This document shows positions 12,105 through 24,986 of a DNA stretch of 64,000 bases, in pieces. The notes beneath the pieces are model-generated. The model worked only from the letters and a program-made list of their open reading frames with translations. It ran no database searches and had not been told where the DNA came from. Source of the DNA: Owenia fusiformis (lineage: Eukaryota; Annelida; Polychaeta; Sabellida; Oweniidae); the NCBI GenBank assembly GCA_903813345.2, contig CAIIXF020000003.1:3254109-3318108 (forward strand). The letters run 5' to 3'. Numbering within the stretch: position 1 is the first letter of the stretch; each line of letters opens with the position of its first letter. The translations under genes were made by a program, and so were the position numbers.

Positions 12105-15100
12105 CTATGAAGCAAGTCCAGCTTTTTCAATAATGTCCCCTCGTCCTAGCTGAATACAAGCGTCCAATAACGTTCCAGCCTTTGCCAATCCAAGCTCCTT
12201 CCATTTACGCAGCATTTGGAAAACTTGTTCCTGGAGGCCATAACTGCTGTGATCGATTTCAATGTAGTCCAATTTCATATCATCGATACCTGTAGTAAAA
12301 AGTCTTTAAATGGTCAAAATAAGAAAACATGAATATACAGGGTATCCATAAAATCTATTTACAATAACAATACAAAATCTGTAAAGTTTAAAGAGACTTC
12401 ATGAACACCCTGTATTTATAAAAATGGCACCATTTAGTAGGTTCACATGAGGTGTTGATAAAATAATTTTTTGACAGCAAATAAGAGCCATGACATGGCA
12501 AAAGTAGGGGCCTTGGAAAATGATAAAAAGGGAAATACCGATATGTAGCAAATAAGATATTTTGAGAAACGAAACCTAATCCATGGTTTTAAGAGAGTCC
12601 GTTTGATATTTTTCTCATCCTGGGATGTTTATTTTATTGAGTAGAAGCAAACATAATGAAATATTGGAATCCCTCCATAAGAGGAACACTAGTCCAGTTC
12701 CCCATTAACTTATTAAAAGTGCAACAAGTGAAAAGTACAGAGTGAGAGCACCGAGAGACAAACAAAGTACACAGTGACCAACTGCTGAGGAAAAAGCAGC
12801 ATTAAATGCACTACAACAACAACACAAAAGTGGACCTAACTTCTCATGCGGAACACTAATAACATTAACCAAAAACTTTCCACTTACCACTTACACATGT
12901 CTATTTCTACGCATGGTCATAGATGGGGCTTCTAATATCACTTACTATATCGGGTGTCCCAAAAAAAACGTCCCGCTTTTTGAGCTCTTATAACTCTGCA
13001 AGATATTAACCAATTCATTTGAAATTTATCAGGGAGTAAGAAAACGATATTATCTATAAGCTATAAAAATATTAAATTAATCGGATGTACATTATGTGAG
13101 TATCGCCAAATACAAGATAGCATAGCAAGAAATGTAATATCAGAGGATAACTCAATTATTTCACCTTATAATGTAGATTGATGAGCATCGCCAAATACAA
13201 AAGTTAAACAGCATAAGATAAAAAGTTGGTACAGCAAAAGATCGACAACCCACTTATCTAATAACTTGTGCTCAATGTGGCCTCCATCTTCCTTCACAAC
13301 TAAACGAAGTCGTTTCTTCCATACATAGATACTGCTCTTGATTTCATTCTGTGATATCTCCTGCCATGACGCACTTATTCTCTCTTTTAATGTTTGTTCT
13401 GTAAAATTATCCCTCATACCACTGTTAACTTTTTGATTTAGAGGATCCCAAACAGAGTAATCCATTGGATTACAGACTGGACTTTGTGGAGGCCATTCAA
13501 CCTTTTTGATAAATGCTGTGGTGGATATCTATATGAGTTACCCCACTTGTGTGGGAAGGGGCCCCATCTTGAAACACATAGTCATTTCTAGGGTAAATCC
13601 TCCTACAATCAGGTAGCAGATTTTCATCTAATAACTTAATATAGCTTTCACTGTTGACTTTGGCTTTGTCAGTATTAATGAAATAAATGTCCGTCTTCCC
13701 CTTCCAGGATACTCCTGCAGAAACCATTATCTTTTGGATAACGTGAAGTTTCATGGTAAAGACGTGATGGTTGAATTTGACGTTTACGCTTTCCATACAC
13801 CCGATCATTTTGACGATTTTTGGGCACTTCAAGAGAAAAGTCCTTCTCATCAGTGAAAATGATCTTCTTGACATCTGCGGATGAATAACGATCATATAAA
13901 TTGCGACATCTTGTTTTTCTTTTTCCTTTAACATATAAGTGAGTTGTCGATCTTTTGCTGTACCAACTTTTTATCTTATGCTGTTAAACTTATGTATTTG
14001 GCGATGCTCATCAATCTACATTATAAGGTGAATTAAGTGAGTTGTCCTCCGATATTACATTTCTTGCTATGCTATCTTGTATTTGGTAATACTCACATAA
14101 TGTACATCCGATTAATTTAATATTTTGATAACTTATAGATAATATCTTTATCTTACTCCCTGATAAATTTCAAATGAATTGGTTAATATCTTGCAGAGTT
14201 ATAAGAGCTCAAAAAGCGGGACGTTTTTTTTGGGACACCCGATATATACAATTTGCAATATTCGTAAAAAAGTAGGAAAAAATGGCTTCAATATAAACTA
14301 CAATATGTTAAAATTGCCTTACCAAGTTAAAATTGGCTTACCAAGTTAAATGGGCTTAGCAAGTAAAAATTGGCTTACCAAGTTTCCTTCCAAATGTTTT
14401 CCACTCTGCTCCTACATGCTTTGCAATCCTATTGAGATCTCTGTCCGTCAGTTTGTAGTTCCTGTCTGCAAATAGAATAGATGTCAGTGTAAATGAAGTG
14501 ATGTCAATGTGGGTGAGAGGTGATGTCACAGAGGGAATTAATGTCAATGTGGGAACAGATATAAACTATTTTGGAAAGATGTTTTTTTAAGTGGGACGAG
14601 AGGTGATGTCAATGTGAATAGACAGGCGATGTCTACATGGGAAGGGATGTGATGTCAATGTGTGAAGAGAGGTGATGTCAAAATGAGAAGAGAGGTGATG
14701 TCAAAATTGGTAGATATGTGATATCAATGTGAATAAAGAGGTGATGTCATTTTGATGCTTTATGTTTGTTTTTTCTTGATTGGTAGTTGCAACGTCAACG
14801 CGGCAGCCTGACGTATTTGCAACAAACGATTATATCTCTTAAGCAGCTATAAATACATTTTAGTTTTACTCGCATATTTGTATTTATATTTATGTACACT
14901 TACTATACACACTAATTTAGAATTGCACCAGAGGGCAACACCACCTTTCTTCAATTTACAAAAATTGTATATTTCTTTTACTAGATTACAAGATATTGAA
15001 AGCATCTCATACTTTCATACAGTACTGCAGTACCGACCTTGGGGAAGGTATGATGATACGCTATGTCTTCCTTCTTATCTTTATAGAAAATGCAGATCCA

Positions 15101-18100
15101 TAATGTCATTATTTATTGATCTCAAGAGTGTTAGGTAACAGGTCTATCTAGGCCTACGGCGTGCATCTACGCGGTAGCTAGGCGTCGTCATCAGTACAAA
15201 AAAACAACAACAAAACAATGAATGTGTGTAAAATATAGTCATTTTTTTATAATTGCGTTACAATTAGGTGCTAGGCCAATTTTGGTCGGCGGCGTGCGTC
15301 TACGCGGTAGCTAGGCGTCGTCGTCAGTCAAAAACAGCAATATTGTTTGTTTGTAAATAGTGATTATTTTCAATTTAACATTTACATAATTTGTATACAT
15401 GTATCTCCTTTATATAAAGGGCAATAAATATATACATACATACATACATACAATAGAGGTGATGTCATTGTGGGAAGGGATGTGATGTCAATGTGAATAG
15501 AGAGATGGTGTCATTGTGGGAAGGGGTGTGATGTCAATGGTGGAAGTGAGGTGATGTCAATGTTTATTTAAAACTAACTTTTAGAGGTTACACATATCTT
15601 TTAATTAGCCACAGTTCATACCAATGCGTAGCATTCATCCTTCCATGTTTTTTGCCAAAAAAATTAAGAAAATCGGTTCATTAAATAAGCGAGAAATGAA
15701 CTTTTCAGTGCATGAAAATGGTTCCGAGAAAAATGCATTTCAAAATTTTAGTTCTCATAGAAACCAATGGTACAATGATATCTAAAACATAATATGTTCT
15801 TCCTTTTAACCTGGTTAGACAATCAACATTGGTTTATTATTGAAGTCTGGCATATTAAGAAAAGATTGACATCACTAATGTTTCAAAATATTTTGATATG
15901 CTAAAACATTGAAGTGCCCCATTAAATATGGCATTTTATTATTGAAATAGTGTGTCCTTTGTTCAATCTTTGCATTGGTGTTAAAAAGATAAACTTTTTT
16001 GAAATATTTGATGATTAAAAATATTCAACTTTTTTGAAAAATGGCAGGAAATTTGAATATTTGAGAAATGAAATGCTCACAACTTTTTTTCCAAAAATTT
16101 TCTTTTCAAAAATCTCTAAAATAACTTTTTAAGTCATGACAAATAGTAAATGAATGATAAAAAAATATTTTTAAACTTTGGACGGGGACTTTAAAGTGTG
16201 CGCCAAAGTTTAAAACTGCGCAGGCGCAGCGCTCTCGCTAACCTATATAAAGAGATTACAAGGTACAGGCTTCAGAGGTAAGCCAGGAAGGTGAACAACT
16301 ATCGTCCCATGTTGATTTCCCGTATAATCGTAAACAGGCAAGTTTCACCATTGAAATTGAAAATTACTATTAGATATACTTTGTAGGTGTTATTAATGAG
16401 CTATTAAGTGTATGCATCAATCAAATGGCTCATTTTGAACATATAAAAAGTATTTGTGTTTTGTTTCCCAGGGAATCGTATTCCTATGTAGTACACACAT
16501 AAATAGTGTACATTATATAGTACTTGAATAGCCTGGTTTATATAATATTTAAGGGCATGCTGATTACATGCACACGAGTACATGAATGAAGGCCTAATAT
16601 TGATATACGTAGCTTGCATACCTAAATAAAAAATAAACTCTTCTAATCCCCTAATGTAAACACGGCGGTATACGTAGCCCGATTTATCGGAGACTTTAAG
16701 TGGTTAATGTTTCCTCGCAAGTCTATAGAAAAGATACAATGGAAGGTTTTCCTTATTGTATAGTGTGAACATACCTTTTACTGTAACAGTAGGTGAGCTC
16801 CGTGGAGGACCTGATGTCCCATGTGATGTGACATTCATCACATTAGAACTGCCAACCATCACGTTGTTACAGTTTGAGATATTTACAGACATTGAATTTC
16901 CACCAGGCTGAAAAATGAAATCAGAAATTCAAGTTGATTCTTCAGCAAATATTTCAATTTTATTTTTCAAAATTCCATATGTGAGATAGCTACTTTCAAT
17001 TTAAGTTAAAACAAAAGTTGTTATCTAATATTAAACAAACAAGGGATCAAGTCTCACAGGAATCTAATTAGATTTTGAACAATCAACACATTATCTATAG
17101 TTCAGCCATATATGCCCACATAAGGGCAGATCATGGGCCTATAGTGTCTGTGTTTACCGATGGTGCTGTCCTCTTTTGTTTCTGCGGTTCAGCCCCACCG
17201 TCATATTGATCCAAACCGAAGACAACAGCTTGACCTTTGACCCCAGGTGCTTGACCTCTGACCTGGCTTGCCTGTGGAGCATTATAAAGAACTTCAGACA
17301 CTCTCGGCTGAGGTTGATTAAACTTTGGTTCAGTAGCAGCATCTAACTTAACATTGCGAGCCAATGGTTGTTCCTTCTCAATGCTGGTGTTCGATTGTTG
17401 AGGGGTTGGGTTTGATCCAGAGGCCTTCTACAATTAGATTTAAAAGATACTTAACTACATACAAACAAGGACAGTCAAGAATACAGTGAAACCTGTATAT
17501 CTGAACACTCCTCTTATCTGAACACCTCTCAATATGAACGCGTTTAGGTCCCATCTGCCAGACTTCCATGTAAAACAAGAAAGTGAACACCTGCTGATCT
17601 GAAAATCCAATTTTAGATTTTTAAAATTACAGAAAAAGCTGTTCGAATAGATTTTACTGTAATTACACTGAGCATCAACCCCCTCAACTCAACCACATAA
17701 CATCAGTTATTAGAAGTTTGGCAAATTAGAATCTTGTTATGGATGGAATCAATCTTATGAATTAACTAAATGATGTTTTGAAACATAAGTGCATACGTGA
17801 AACATACCAATTTTTTTACTTGATCCATAACCCATGTGGCAGAGCTCGTGGCATCATCATGATAATTTTCATAAACTTCTTCAAGTTGTGTAGTACACTC
17901 TGAAATTAGAAGACAAATAGTTGTTTTAGTCTTTTAGACATTTTATATGTAATGTTGCATTCTGTTTTATACTCAGTAAGTTAACAATACATCCAGGGGT
18001 GTAGCCAGCAATTGTCAAGGCCAAGGGGGTGCGATTTTTTCTCTTTTTTCTTTTTTGTGGGGGTTGGGCAATCACACCCATCACACCCCCATGGCTAGGC

Positions 18101-21100
18101 CCAAGATATCCACAAGTAAATGTAAGTATGTATGTTTTCACTGGGCCATGCTTATCAAATTAGACAACATGTTATGAACAGAAATTTTCACACTAATTTC
18201 ATTTTATGAATTTAGAAGAGAAAATTTTGAGAAAAATAAAGACAATACTAAAGATTTAAAAATCTAATTTTTGGAAAAATATAAAAATAAGGAAAAGGTT
18301 GAAAAGAAAAATGATAATTTGGGAAAATGTCAAATCTGAAAAAATCAAATTTTGTTCAAGATACATGCACTGCCTAAGAATCTGATTTTATAACATGTCT
18401 TTTATTTACTGTGATCAAAATTCATACTGTGCTGCTGAAGCACAATTAAATGCTAAATGCAAAAATAAGTCGAAAGTCGATAACAATATCATCACTTCAT
18501 ATTTGTGACCATTGGTGTAGCAACCAGTACGTCTGGTATACCAGATGATTGCAAATACACTTCAAAATTTTCTTTGGGGACGACCCCAGATTCCCCTTAA
18601 TGCTCGTTTTTCACTTCGATCAACTATTATTCCCGTGGTAGCATACTACTCATAAAAATAGCACACCCATGGTGACATATACTGAATCATTATAAAAGAG
18701 AGACATACCATCAAAATTTGGTCTTTTAGTGGGATCATCAGCATAACACTCTTTCATTAGTTTGTATACAGAGAGAAGGTTATTATCAGTAGAAGCATCA
18801 GGTAGGAATTTTTCATTTGGCCTTAGATCAAGGCTCACTACTCCAACCAAGATTTCATGGGGTGCATTATCTATAACAAAAAAGAGTCTCACAAAAATTT
18901 TGCAAAAATTATGAATTCAACGTAAATAAAATCCAATATTGTAATATTTTAAAGTGGTCTCTTCAGATTAAATCTGTCTCAGCTACAGATGCGCCCTTGG
19001 CTTGTACACTATACATGCTATATGATCATTCTGTGATACTTCACTTGTTGCGTTGACTTTGGAAATAGATCATAAAAATCAGGAAATAAATGAAAAAATT
19101 GTTCAGTTCAACTTTATTCATAGCTTACTTTCATATGGCTCCTTTCCTGTGATGACTTCCCACATGAAGATGCCAAATCTGCAAAAATATGTCCAAGTCA
19201 TGACTACCTCCAAAAAAAACTTAAATTCATGACTACATATAACATAAGCAGGTTAAATATTAATGACATGGGCATACATGTATAGCTATAGGCACAAGGA
19301 AAATTTTTGAATGAAACTATAACTTATTTGCCTTGCCTCATCCTGGTAGGAATAAGTAATGACTACATATAAAAATAACAGAAGTCATGACTACCACTAC
19401 CTCCCTACATTCCATTTCCCCAGTCTAGCCAAAAATGTCTGTGAACAGGGGCCTGACCAGGATCCAGAATTAGGTGAGGCAAATTTAAATAGGTGAGGCA
19501 AATTTAAATAGGTGGGGTAAATATAAATAGGGCAGGCAAATTTAAAAAGGTGAGGCAAATTTAAAAAATAGGTGAGGCAAAATATTGATTTTTGTCTCAC
19601 CTCCCCCGTAACTAGCTAAGCCCATGAAAATATATCAGATTCAGAGCATTCAAACTCAAACTTACGAAAATACATCATCCTCTTTACTTTGGATTCTCTT
19701 GGGATTTTCCAACTGCTGGGGTGACATGTGTGTTATCGTGCTGTACATTTCTGCACTGTTTTCATTGGTGGAAGTGATCTGACGCTGAGTCTGAGCTAAT
19801 CCAAAGTCACAAATCTGAAAATGCAAGCGTGTAAGAACAGAATTACTTAATACACCAACTAGCCCTCAGATACATGTAGCAGTACTACAGATACTAGAAT
19901 TCCGTGATTCTGAATCACTGCAGAAAAACTGCAGAATTTTGGCTTTCCAAATTTTTGCAGAATTTGATTTTGATTTTTTTAGCCCTCAGATAGCCACGTT
20001 TTAGTTTGGCAGATAGGAGAAATGGTTCTAACTCTTGATCAATCATCCTTACAAGCAATGATACCCCCTCCCCTTTTGATAGAATTATCATGGGCGTGAC
20101 GAGGCATGAGGCAAGCAGGGCAAACGGCTCACCAAATTTTTCAGAAATATGCCCTTTGCCTCACCTACCAGTTTTTGCCTCACCTAGTAATTTTAGATCC
20201 TAGCTATTCCCCTGATTAAGATTTGATTTTGGAGTTATGAGTGCAACAACTAAAAGATGATTACCTTAACTTCACAGTATTCATTAAGCAAGACATTTCC
20301 TGCTTTAAGGTCAAGATGAAGTATCACTGGCTCCATCTGGTGGAGGAAATGCATCGCCTTGGCAACCTGGTATAGTATGCGGTATTTCAACGGAAGTGGG
20401 AAATCAGAGCCGATAGTGTACAACAAACTGGAACAGAATTTTTTAGAATTTTAACTTTAAGTGTACCATAGTGAACACCTCTCTCTAGAAAACACCTGGG
20501 TTAAGTGAACACCACTTCAAGACACATTTAACATTGACTCCTGTATAACAAGCCCTCTCTGTAGTGAACACCTACCTACAGTGACCACTTTTTAGTGGCT
20601 CAGTAGGTGTTCACTATATAAGGTTTTACTGTACAGTGTCAGGAGTTTCTGCATTGGCACATTTTTAAAAATTATTAAAAACCGAAAAAGCATTTTTTAT
20701 TTTTGTAAAATTGATCAAATCACTCATTGGCCTACATGCTAATGAAACCCTTGTCTGAAGGTAATATCAATTCAATTTAAGTGATTTGTTGTTTGTAACT
20801 GTAGACTTAAGTTCTTTTATGTTAATGTATATGTAATGCAAATACTAAGATGATACTGACAGTAGAAGTCCGTCTATTGAGATCATAAAGTGTTAGAAAT
20901 TAAAAACTCTGACACCCCGGTCACCCCCCCCCCCTACCACCCTAAGATTAACATTCACCACTTACTTTCTCAGTGAGCCGTGAGAGCAGAATTCCATGAC
21001 GAGTGCATAGTAATCGGGTTCCAGCACAATACCAAATATGTGCACAACATTAGGGTGTCGGGCATTGTACAAGTGACTGGCTTCACTTTTCAGACTCTCC

Positions 21101-22142
21101 ACTTGACTATAATGAAATTCATGTACAATCAAACAATTAAATCAATCAAATTCATGTACAATCAAACAATTAAATCAATCAAATTCATGTACAATCAAAC
21201 AATTAAATCAATCAAATTCATGTACAATCAAACAATTAAATCAATCAAATTCATGTACAATCAAACAATTAAATCAATCAAATTCATGTACAATCAAACA
21301 ATTAAATCAATCAAATTCATGTACAATCAAACAATTAAATCAATCAAATCCATGTACAATCAAACAATTAAATCAATCAAATTCTGTACAATCAAACAAT
21401 TAAATCAATCAAATTCATGTACAATCAAACAATTAAATCAATCAAATTCATGTACAATCAAACAATTAAATCAATCAAATTCATGTACAATCAAACAATT
21501 AAATCAATCAAATTCATGTACAATCAAACAATTAAATCAATCAAATTCATGTACAATCAAACAATTAAATCAATCAAAATCAAAGTAAAACCTGTGAATC
21601 TGAACACCTCTCTAATCTGAACATCCCTTATTGTGCATATTTTTTATGATCCCATTTTTAATCTTCAAAATTTTAGCTTCTGATAATCTGTACACTTTTT
21701 TTAATTTGCCTGCGGTGGTGTTAACAGATTACACAGGTTGTTACTTGGTCAACTTATTACCTCTTAAAAAATCTATTAAATCTCCAATTACGCTAGTTTG
21801 GGAAGAAATACATGTAATTCATAAATTATGAGTGCAATGGAGTTACTAAATAAAGGCAAATGACACAAAGGTGACAAGTCTCAAATTAATTATTTTCTTG
21901 AAATGGTGACATGAAGACAAGCACTTTGAAGTTGTCATGCAGTGGTTGATGTGTATGTTTAGTGTACTGTACCTTTTTGATAAATTTTCTCCATCATTTG
22001 ATTTCAAAACCTTTATTGCTACTCGTTGGTGCATGGATTTCACTTTTCCATCATAAACGCTTCCAAATCCACCCGAAGCTAACCATTTCGTGTTAACTAC
22101 ATCATCCTGGGCAAATATTTTTAATCTGTCGACGTTCGCCAT
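12105..22142 (-). CDS. RIPK1: RIPK1-like kinase with RHIM and death domain
   Basis: Eleven exons on the minus strand: 22142-21973, 21106-20966, 20427-20265, 19814-19666, 19178-19129, 18870-18709, 17899-17808, 17427-17158, 16907-16775, 14465-14379 and 12289-12105. Every junction is GT-AG and phases agree, giving 533 aa. Kinase domain, residues ~10-300: glycine loop SGGFGSV, VAIK Lys44, catalytic HLDLKAGN (Asp143), DFG at 161-163, and THMSPQQL in place of APE. RHIM, ~409-425: core VMVG followed by SSNVMNV. Death domain, ~444-533, starting LTDRDLNRIAKHVG. This kinase-linker-RHIM-DD order is that of RIPK1, an adaptor kinase of death-receptor and NF-kB signalling; the role here is inferred. At 533 aa it is shorter than vertebrate RIPK1 because the linker (exon 8, Pro/Gln-rich) is short. 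HxD has Leu rather than Arg, as is usual for RIP kinases to vary. Start: first ATG, 10 residues before the kinase fold. Confidence 0.92.
12946..14245 (-). mobile_element. Tc1/mariner relic with ~313-bp terminal inverted repeats
   Basis: The ends TATCGGGTGTCCC and GGGACACCCGATA are inverted. Complementarity continues inward for about 313 bp per arm (12,946-13,259 against 13,934-14,245), unusually long for this superfamily. Between the arms is a decayed transposase on the minus strand. The element sits in the last intron of the RIPK1-like gene, in the gene's own orientation. Confidence 0.88.
13166..13934 (-). pseudogene. Frameshifted Tc1/mariner transposase, catalytic half only
   Basis: Three frames are needed to follow the DDE domain. 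FTDEKDF holds the first Asp, FQDGAPSHTS the second, and after another frameshift near 13,480 WPPQSPVCNPMDYSVWD holds the third acidic residue, then WKKRLRLVV and GGHIEH. No N-terminal helix-turn-helix domain is visible between the long terminal repeats, so the gene is both truncated and broken. Non-functional; family assignment from motif order. Confidence 0.8.
14470..14760. repeat. GGTGATGTCAATGTG minisatellite in RIPK1-like intron
   Basis: Irregular units of 25-32 bp based on GGTGATGTCAATGTGGGAAG, starting within a few bases of the exon 10 acceptor at 14,466. A second block of the same motif lies at 15,450-15,565. Confidence 0.75.
15150..15330. repeat. Tandem duplication with CTACGCGGTAGCTAGGCGTC
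   Basis: CTACGCGGTAGCTAGGCGTC with flanks occurs at ~15,167 and ~15,299, a spacing of about 132 bp, each followed by CGTCATCAGT or CGTCGTCAGT and an A-rich tract. Intronic and non-coding. Confidence 0.6.
17482..17661. mobile_element. pogo-like MITE with both ends
   Basis: The left TACAGTGAAACCTGTATATC is mirrored by the right AGATTTTACTGTA. The interior has CTGAACACCTCTCAATATGA. About 180 bp in an intron of the RIPK1-like gene. This is the clearest copy of the family seen at 7,118, 8,578 and 21,583. Confidence 0.65.
20465..20636. mobile_element. pogo-like MITE relative (GTGAACACC type)
   Basis: Begins with ATAGTGAACACCTCTCTCTA and ends GGTGTTCACTATATAAGG then TTTTACTGTACAG. Together the two halves form an inverted repeat. 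A related copy starts at 60,140. Confidence 0.55.
21112..21580. repeat. 33-bp minisatellite abutting RIPK1-like exon 2 acceptor
   Basis: About 14 copies of a 33-bp unit (ATTCATGTACAATCAAACAA plus TTAAATCAATCAA) start directly beside the exon 2 acceptor at 21,107-21,111. Because 33 is a multiple of three, the repeat stays open for ~200 codons. A 2-bp deletion near 21,382 shifts the frame without closing it, which marks this as non-coding periodicity. Confidence 0.9.
21583..21760. mobile_element. pogo-like MITE fragment
   Basis: Starts AAGTAAAACCTGTGAATCTG followed by AACACCTCTCTAATCTGAAC, immediately after the 33-bp array. The right end is uncertain. Confidence 0.45.
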
Positions 22143-23096
22143 TGTTTACAAGTTTATGTAAGTTTGCTTTTTGAGTTATGTCTTTTCCATTTTTCACATA
22201 GTAGTTAGTAAGGTTGTCCCCATCACTGAATGCATTGTTTCCTGTCAAACAAAACAGATTACTTGTTATTCTACCGTCGTCATCAAGATAAAAATGTGAC
22301 TATAATGTATATAATATAAACCATCACAATGTGTAAGGGTATGTGAAACATGTATATATCAGACAGGAAACTATGAACCATGGCTTCCTCCTCCTTTTGA
22401 TAAGGAAAAAGTGATTTTCAATTTGACCAAAAATATGCTCCATCTATAAATTAGATCTAGGCCAACTCCAACTTACTTCATTTTTACCATATAGTCACGC
22501 GCATCAAGACTTTGTTACATGTTACACATAAGGTCTAAACATTTCTGTTTCGATTTCAAGCTAGAACATAGATCCTAGAGTAGATCTTACAATTTACATT
22601 TATTTTTTGAAATATTTGGGTTTCATTTCAAAAGGGGATTCCCCTATTTTGAAAATGGCGCATCGACTCTTCTGAAACGAATTTTATGTTTGAAATTATT
22701 TTTTTCATATAGATTTCAGCAATATGAGTTTTAAAATATCATTGTTCTATAAAAAAAATAATATTTGGATACTTATAGTATTTCAATTGATAAATTTATT
22801 AAATGAGATAATAAAATAATTTGTTGGTTTCGTTTCAAATTTCCATACTGGATATCTAGAATTAAAACTCAGAAAAATGAATGTATTTCGAGGTAAGGTA
22901 TAGTTTATAATCCTATTTTTATCAAATTAGAAACGTCTCAGATCAACCCATTAACAACAGTACAAAGGCTTGAAACAAAAGATATGTTGATATACGCAGT
23001 AAATGTCACCAGGAAGTTAATTTCTCCGTGGACTTTCAAGAAGTCTGAAAATCAGAACTTGATTTCTCTTCTGTTGCATTTCTTGGAACTTCCTTA

Positions 23097-23407
23097 GACA
23101 CAAGGAGGATTGGCTCCCAGACTGCAACATCGATATTCTGTCCCATATATAGGCATGTCGTGCTACAAAATTTGAATTCCAACAGCCGCCATTTTGTTCA
23201 CTTCAACATTTGAATCGTGAATTTTGGTCTTATTTCTTAACGAAAAATTCCAAAACTCACAGGAAATGATCGAGATATTGGTTCGAATCTTTTGAACTGT
23301 TTATTTTGAATTTATAATCGGTTATAATTTCAGAAAATAACGACATCTCGGCGTTTTCATTGTTGGAAAATATCGACTTCGATTCTGGGAGCCAATCCTC
23401 CTTGCTT
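23097..23407. mobile_element. MITE with CAAGGAGGATTGGCTCCCAG ends
   Basis: The left CAAGGAGGATTGGCTCCCAG is an inverted repeat of the right CTGGGAGCCAATCCTCCTTG, 20 bp perfect. The interior includes GATCGAGATATTGGTTCGAA. A shorter, degraded copy with the same right half lies at 36,626-36,800. Confidence 0.85.
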
Positions 23408-23528
23408 AGACAATAGTTGTAGAATTCCTAGAGTTAGATTCTAAGTATTAATCCACCCAGAAGAGCTTAGATTCCGATACATGCTCTTGTACACTTTTAC
23501 ACATAGGCTTTGGAACATGTATACAAAA

Positions 23529-24325
23529 ACTGGCTGTAAATTCTAAATTAGCGATCCAGAAGATGTGAACTAATACACTGATCACTTCATGTGTGTTTTG
23601 GAATTTTTGGTGAAGTAATAAGACCAAAACTCGCAATTCAAATTGTGATGTGGAAAAATGGCGGACATATATGATTTCAAATTTTATGATTACGACATGA
23701 CCAGTTGTTCATGCAGGAATATATCTTTACTGGAAGGCCACGATACAGTGGCCTTAGAAGAAGGTAAACTGAGTCAAGAGATCTCAACATTTTAGAAAAG
23801 CCATATCGATCTTACACGAGTCTCTAGCCAATACTTGGCTAGAGGGGATTTCATCTGGAATACTGTGAACTCCATTTAAAAAAAGCTGGCCGTGGTATCA
23901 TAAATTTATTGAATATTTTAAAAATCACCAGATAAATAAATCATTAATCAAAACGGACCCCACTCGGCTCCTTGATGACATATGACATGATTTCATCAGG
24001 ATTTTGTCTAAAATTAAAACAAAATGGCTCCAAGAAAAATGGCGATGTTCGAAAACTGGACGAAATGTCGTTAACGTCTGACATTAGTAACTGGCTGTAA
24101 ATTCTAAGTTAGCGATCCAGAAGATGTGAACTAATCCACTGATCACTTTATGTGTGTTTTGGAAATTTTGGTGAGGTAATAAGACCAAAACTCGCAATTC
24201 AAATTGTGATGTGGAAAAATGGCGGTCATGATTTCAAATTTTATGATTACGACATGACCAGTTGTTCATGCAGGAATATATCTTTACTGGAAGGCCACAA
24301 TACAGTGGCCTTAGAAGATGGTAAT
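23529..24325 (+). repeat. Direct duplication of a putative promoter and first exon
   Basis: About 235 bp at 23,529-23,765 is repeated at 24,091-24,325 with scattered changes, 562 bp apart. Each copy includes the region upstream of an ATG, a short coding segment and a splice donor. Copy 2 lost 4 bp right after the ATG used in copy 1. Confidence 0.88.
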
Positions 24326-24886
24326 ATCGATCAATCGTATTCTGTGCTGGATTTTTTACTGAACTGCACTTGTCTTAAACTCTTTCTGAGAAAGCAAAAT
24401 CAAATATTTCTTAAAACTTTTAAAAAATAATTAAAAAGTTCGACAATCGGGGCTATTTTCTACCCTATTGATAATGTATGTGCAGCTCACATATTGTACA
24501 TACTTTCTTGGACCTATCAGTCTATAGAATAAGCGCAAAAAGTTTGAGCAGGAGACTTTTTCTCACGATTTCATTCTCAAATTATTATCGTCCGCGACCA
24601 TAATGTTTTTGTGAATGTCAAATTCTTATTAATCGAAGTTGTTACAATAAATATTTCCAGCGATAACTAAACATTAGACGATATAAGATATATAAAACAA
24701 TTATGAATCACTTATCAGTTATTAAGGTTATTTTTGTGTACAAAACATCTCTAAGAACATGTTTTTCCAAGACCAATAAATGAACAATAAACATATATCT
24801 ATTGATTTCGTTTCATTCCAGTTCGCTATTGCGAGTTGGTGTGTGTTCTTAAAGGAAAGCAAATAGTTCAAAAATTCGAAGTATGA
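23658..24886 (+). CDS. Small unknown two-exon ORF upstream of MRPL52
   Basis: Candidate gene of 56 aa, not recognised. Exon 1 is 23,658-23,763 (35 codons plus one base, donor AAG|GTAAAC). Exon 2 is 24,822-24,886 (acceptor TTCATTCCAG, stop TGA). The joined product begins MADIYDFKFYDYDMTSCSC, is acidic and Cys-containing, and ends KGKQIVQKFEV. A duplicated first exon at 24,209-24,320 uses a different ATG (MWKNGGHDFKFYDYD) but keeps the same frame afterwards and the same phase 1 donor, so both could splice to 24,822. The second exon ends only 100 nt before the MRPL52 start and appears continuous with MRPL52's first exon. This may therefore be an upstream ORF in an MRPL52 transcript rather than a separate gene. 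No function assigned. Confidence 0.4.
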
Positions 24887-24986
24887 GGAAGCAATTCTGA
24901 TAGTCCATTTCCGAAGATAAAATCAGATGGTTCAGACATTCATACCAGTCTGCACCAGCCTTAAATATAAGGAGTATTTCTTGTAC

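Noticed and set aside
20980-21620. 202-codon open frame with repeated FMYNQTIKSIK
   Set aside because: It is the translation of a 33-bp intronic minisatellite, open only because the unit is a multiple of three; it overlaps RIPK1-like exon 2 on the other strand.
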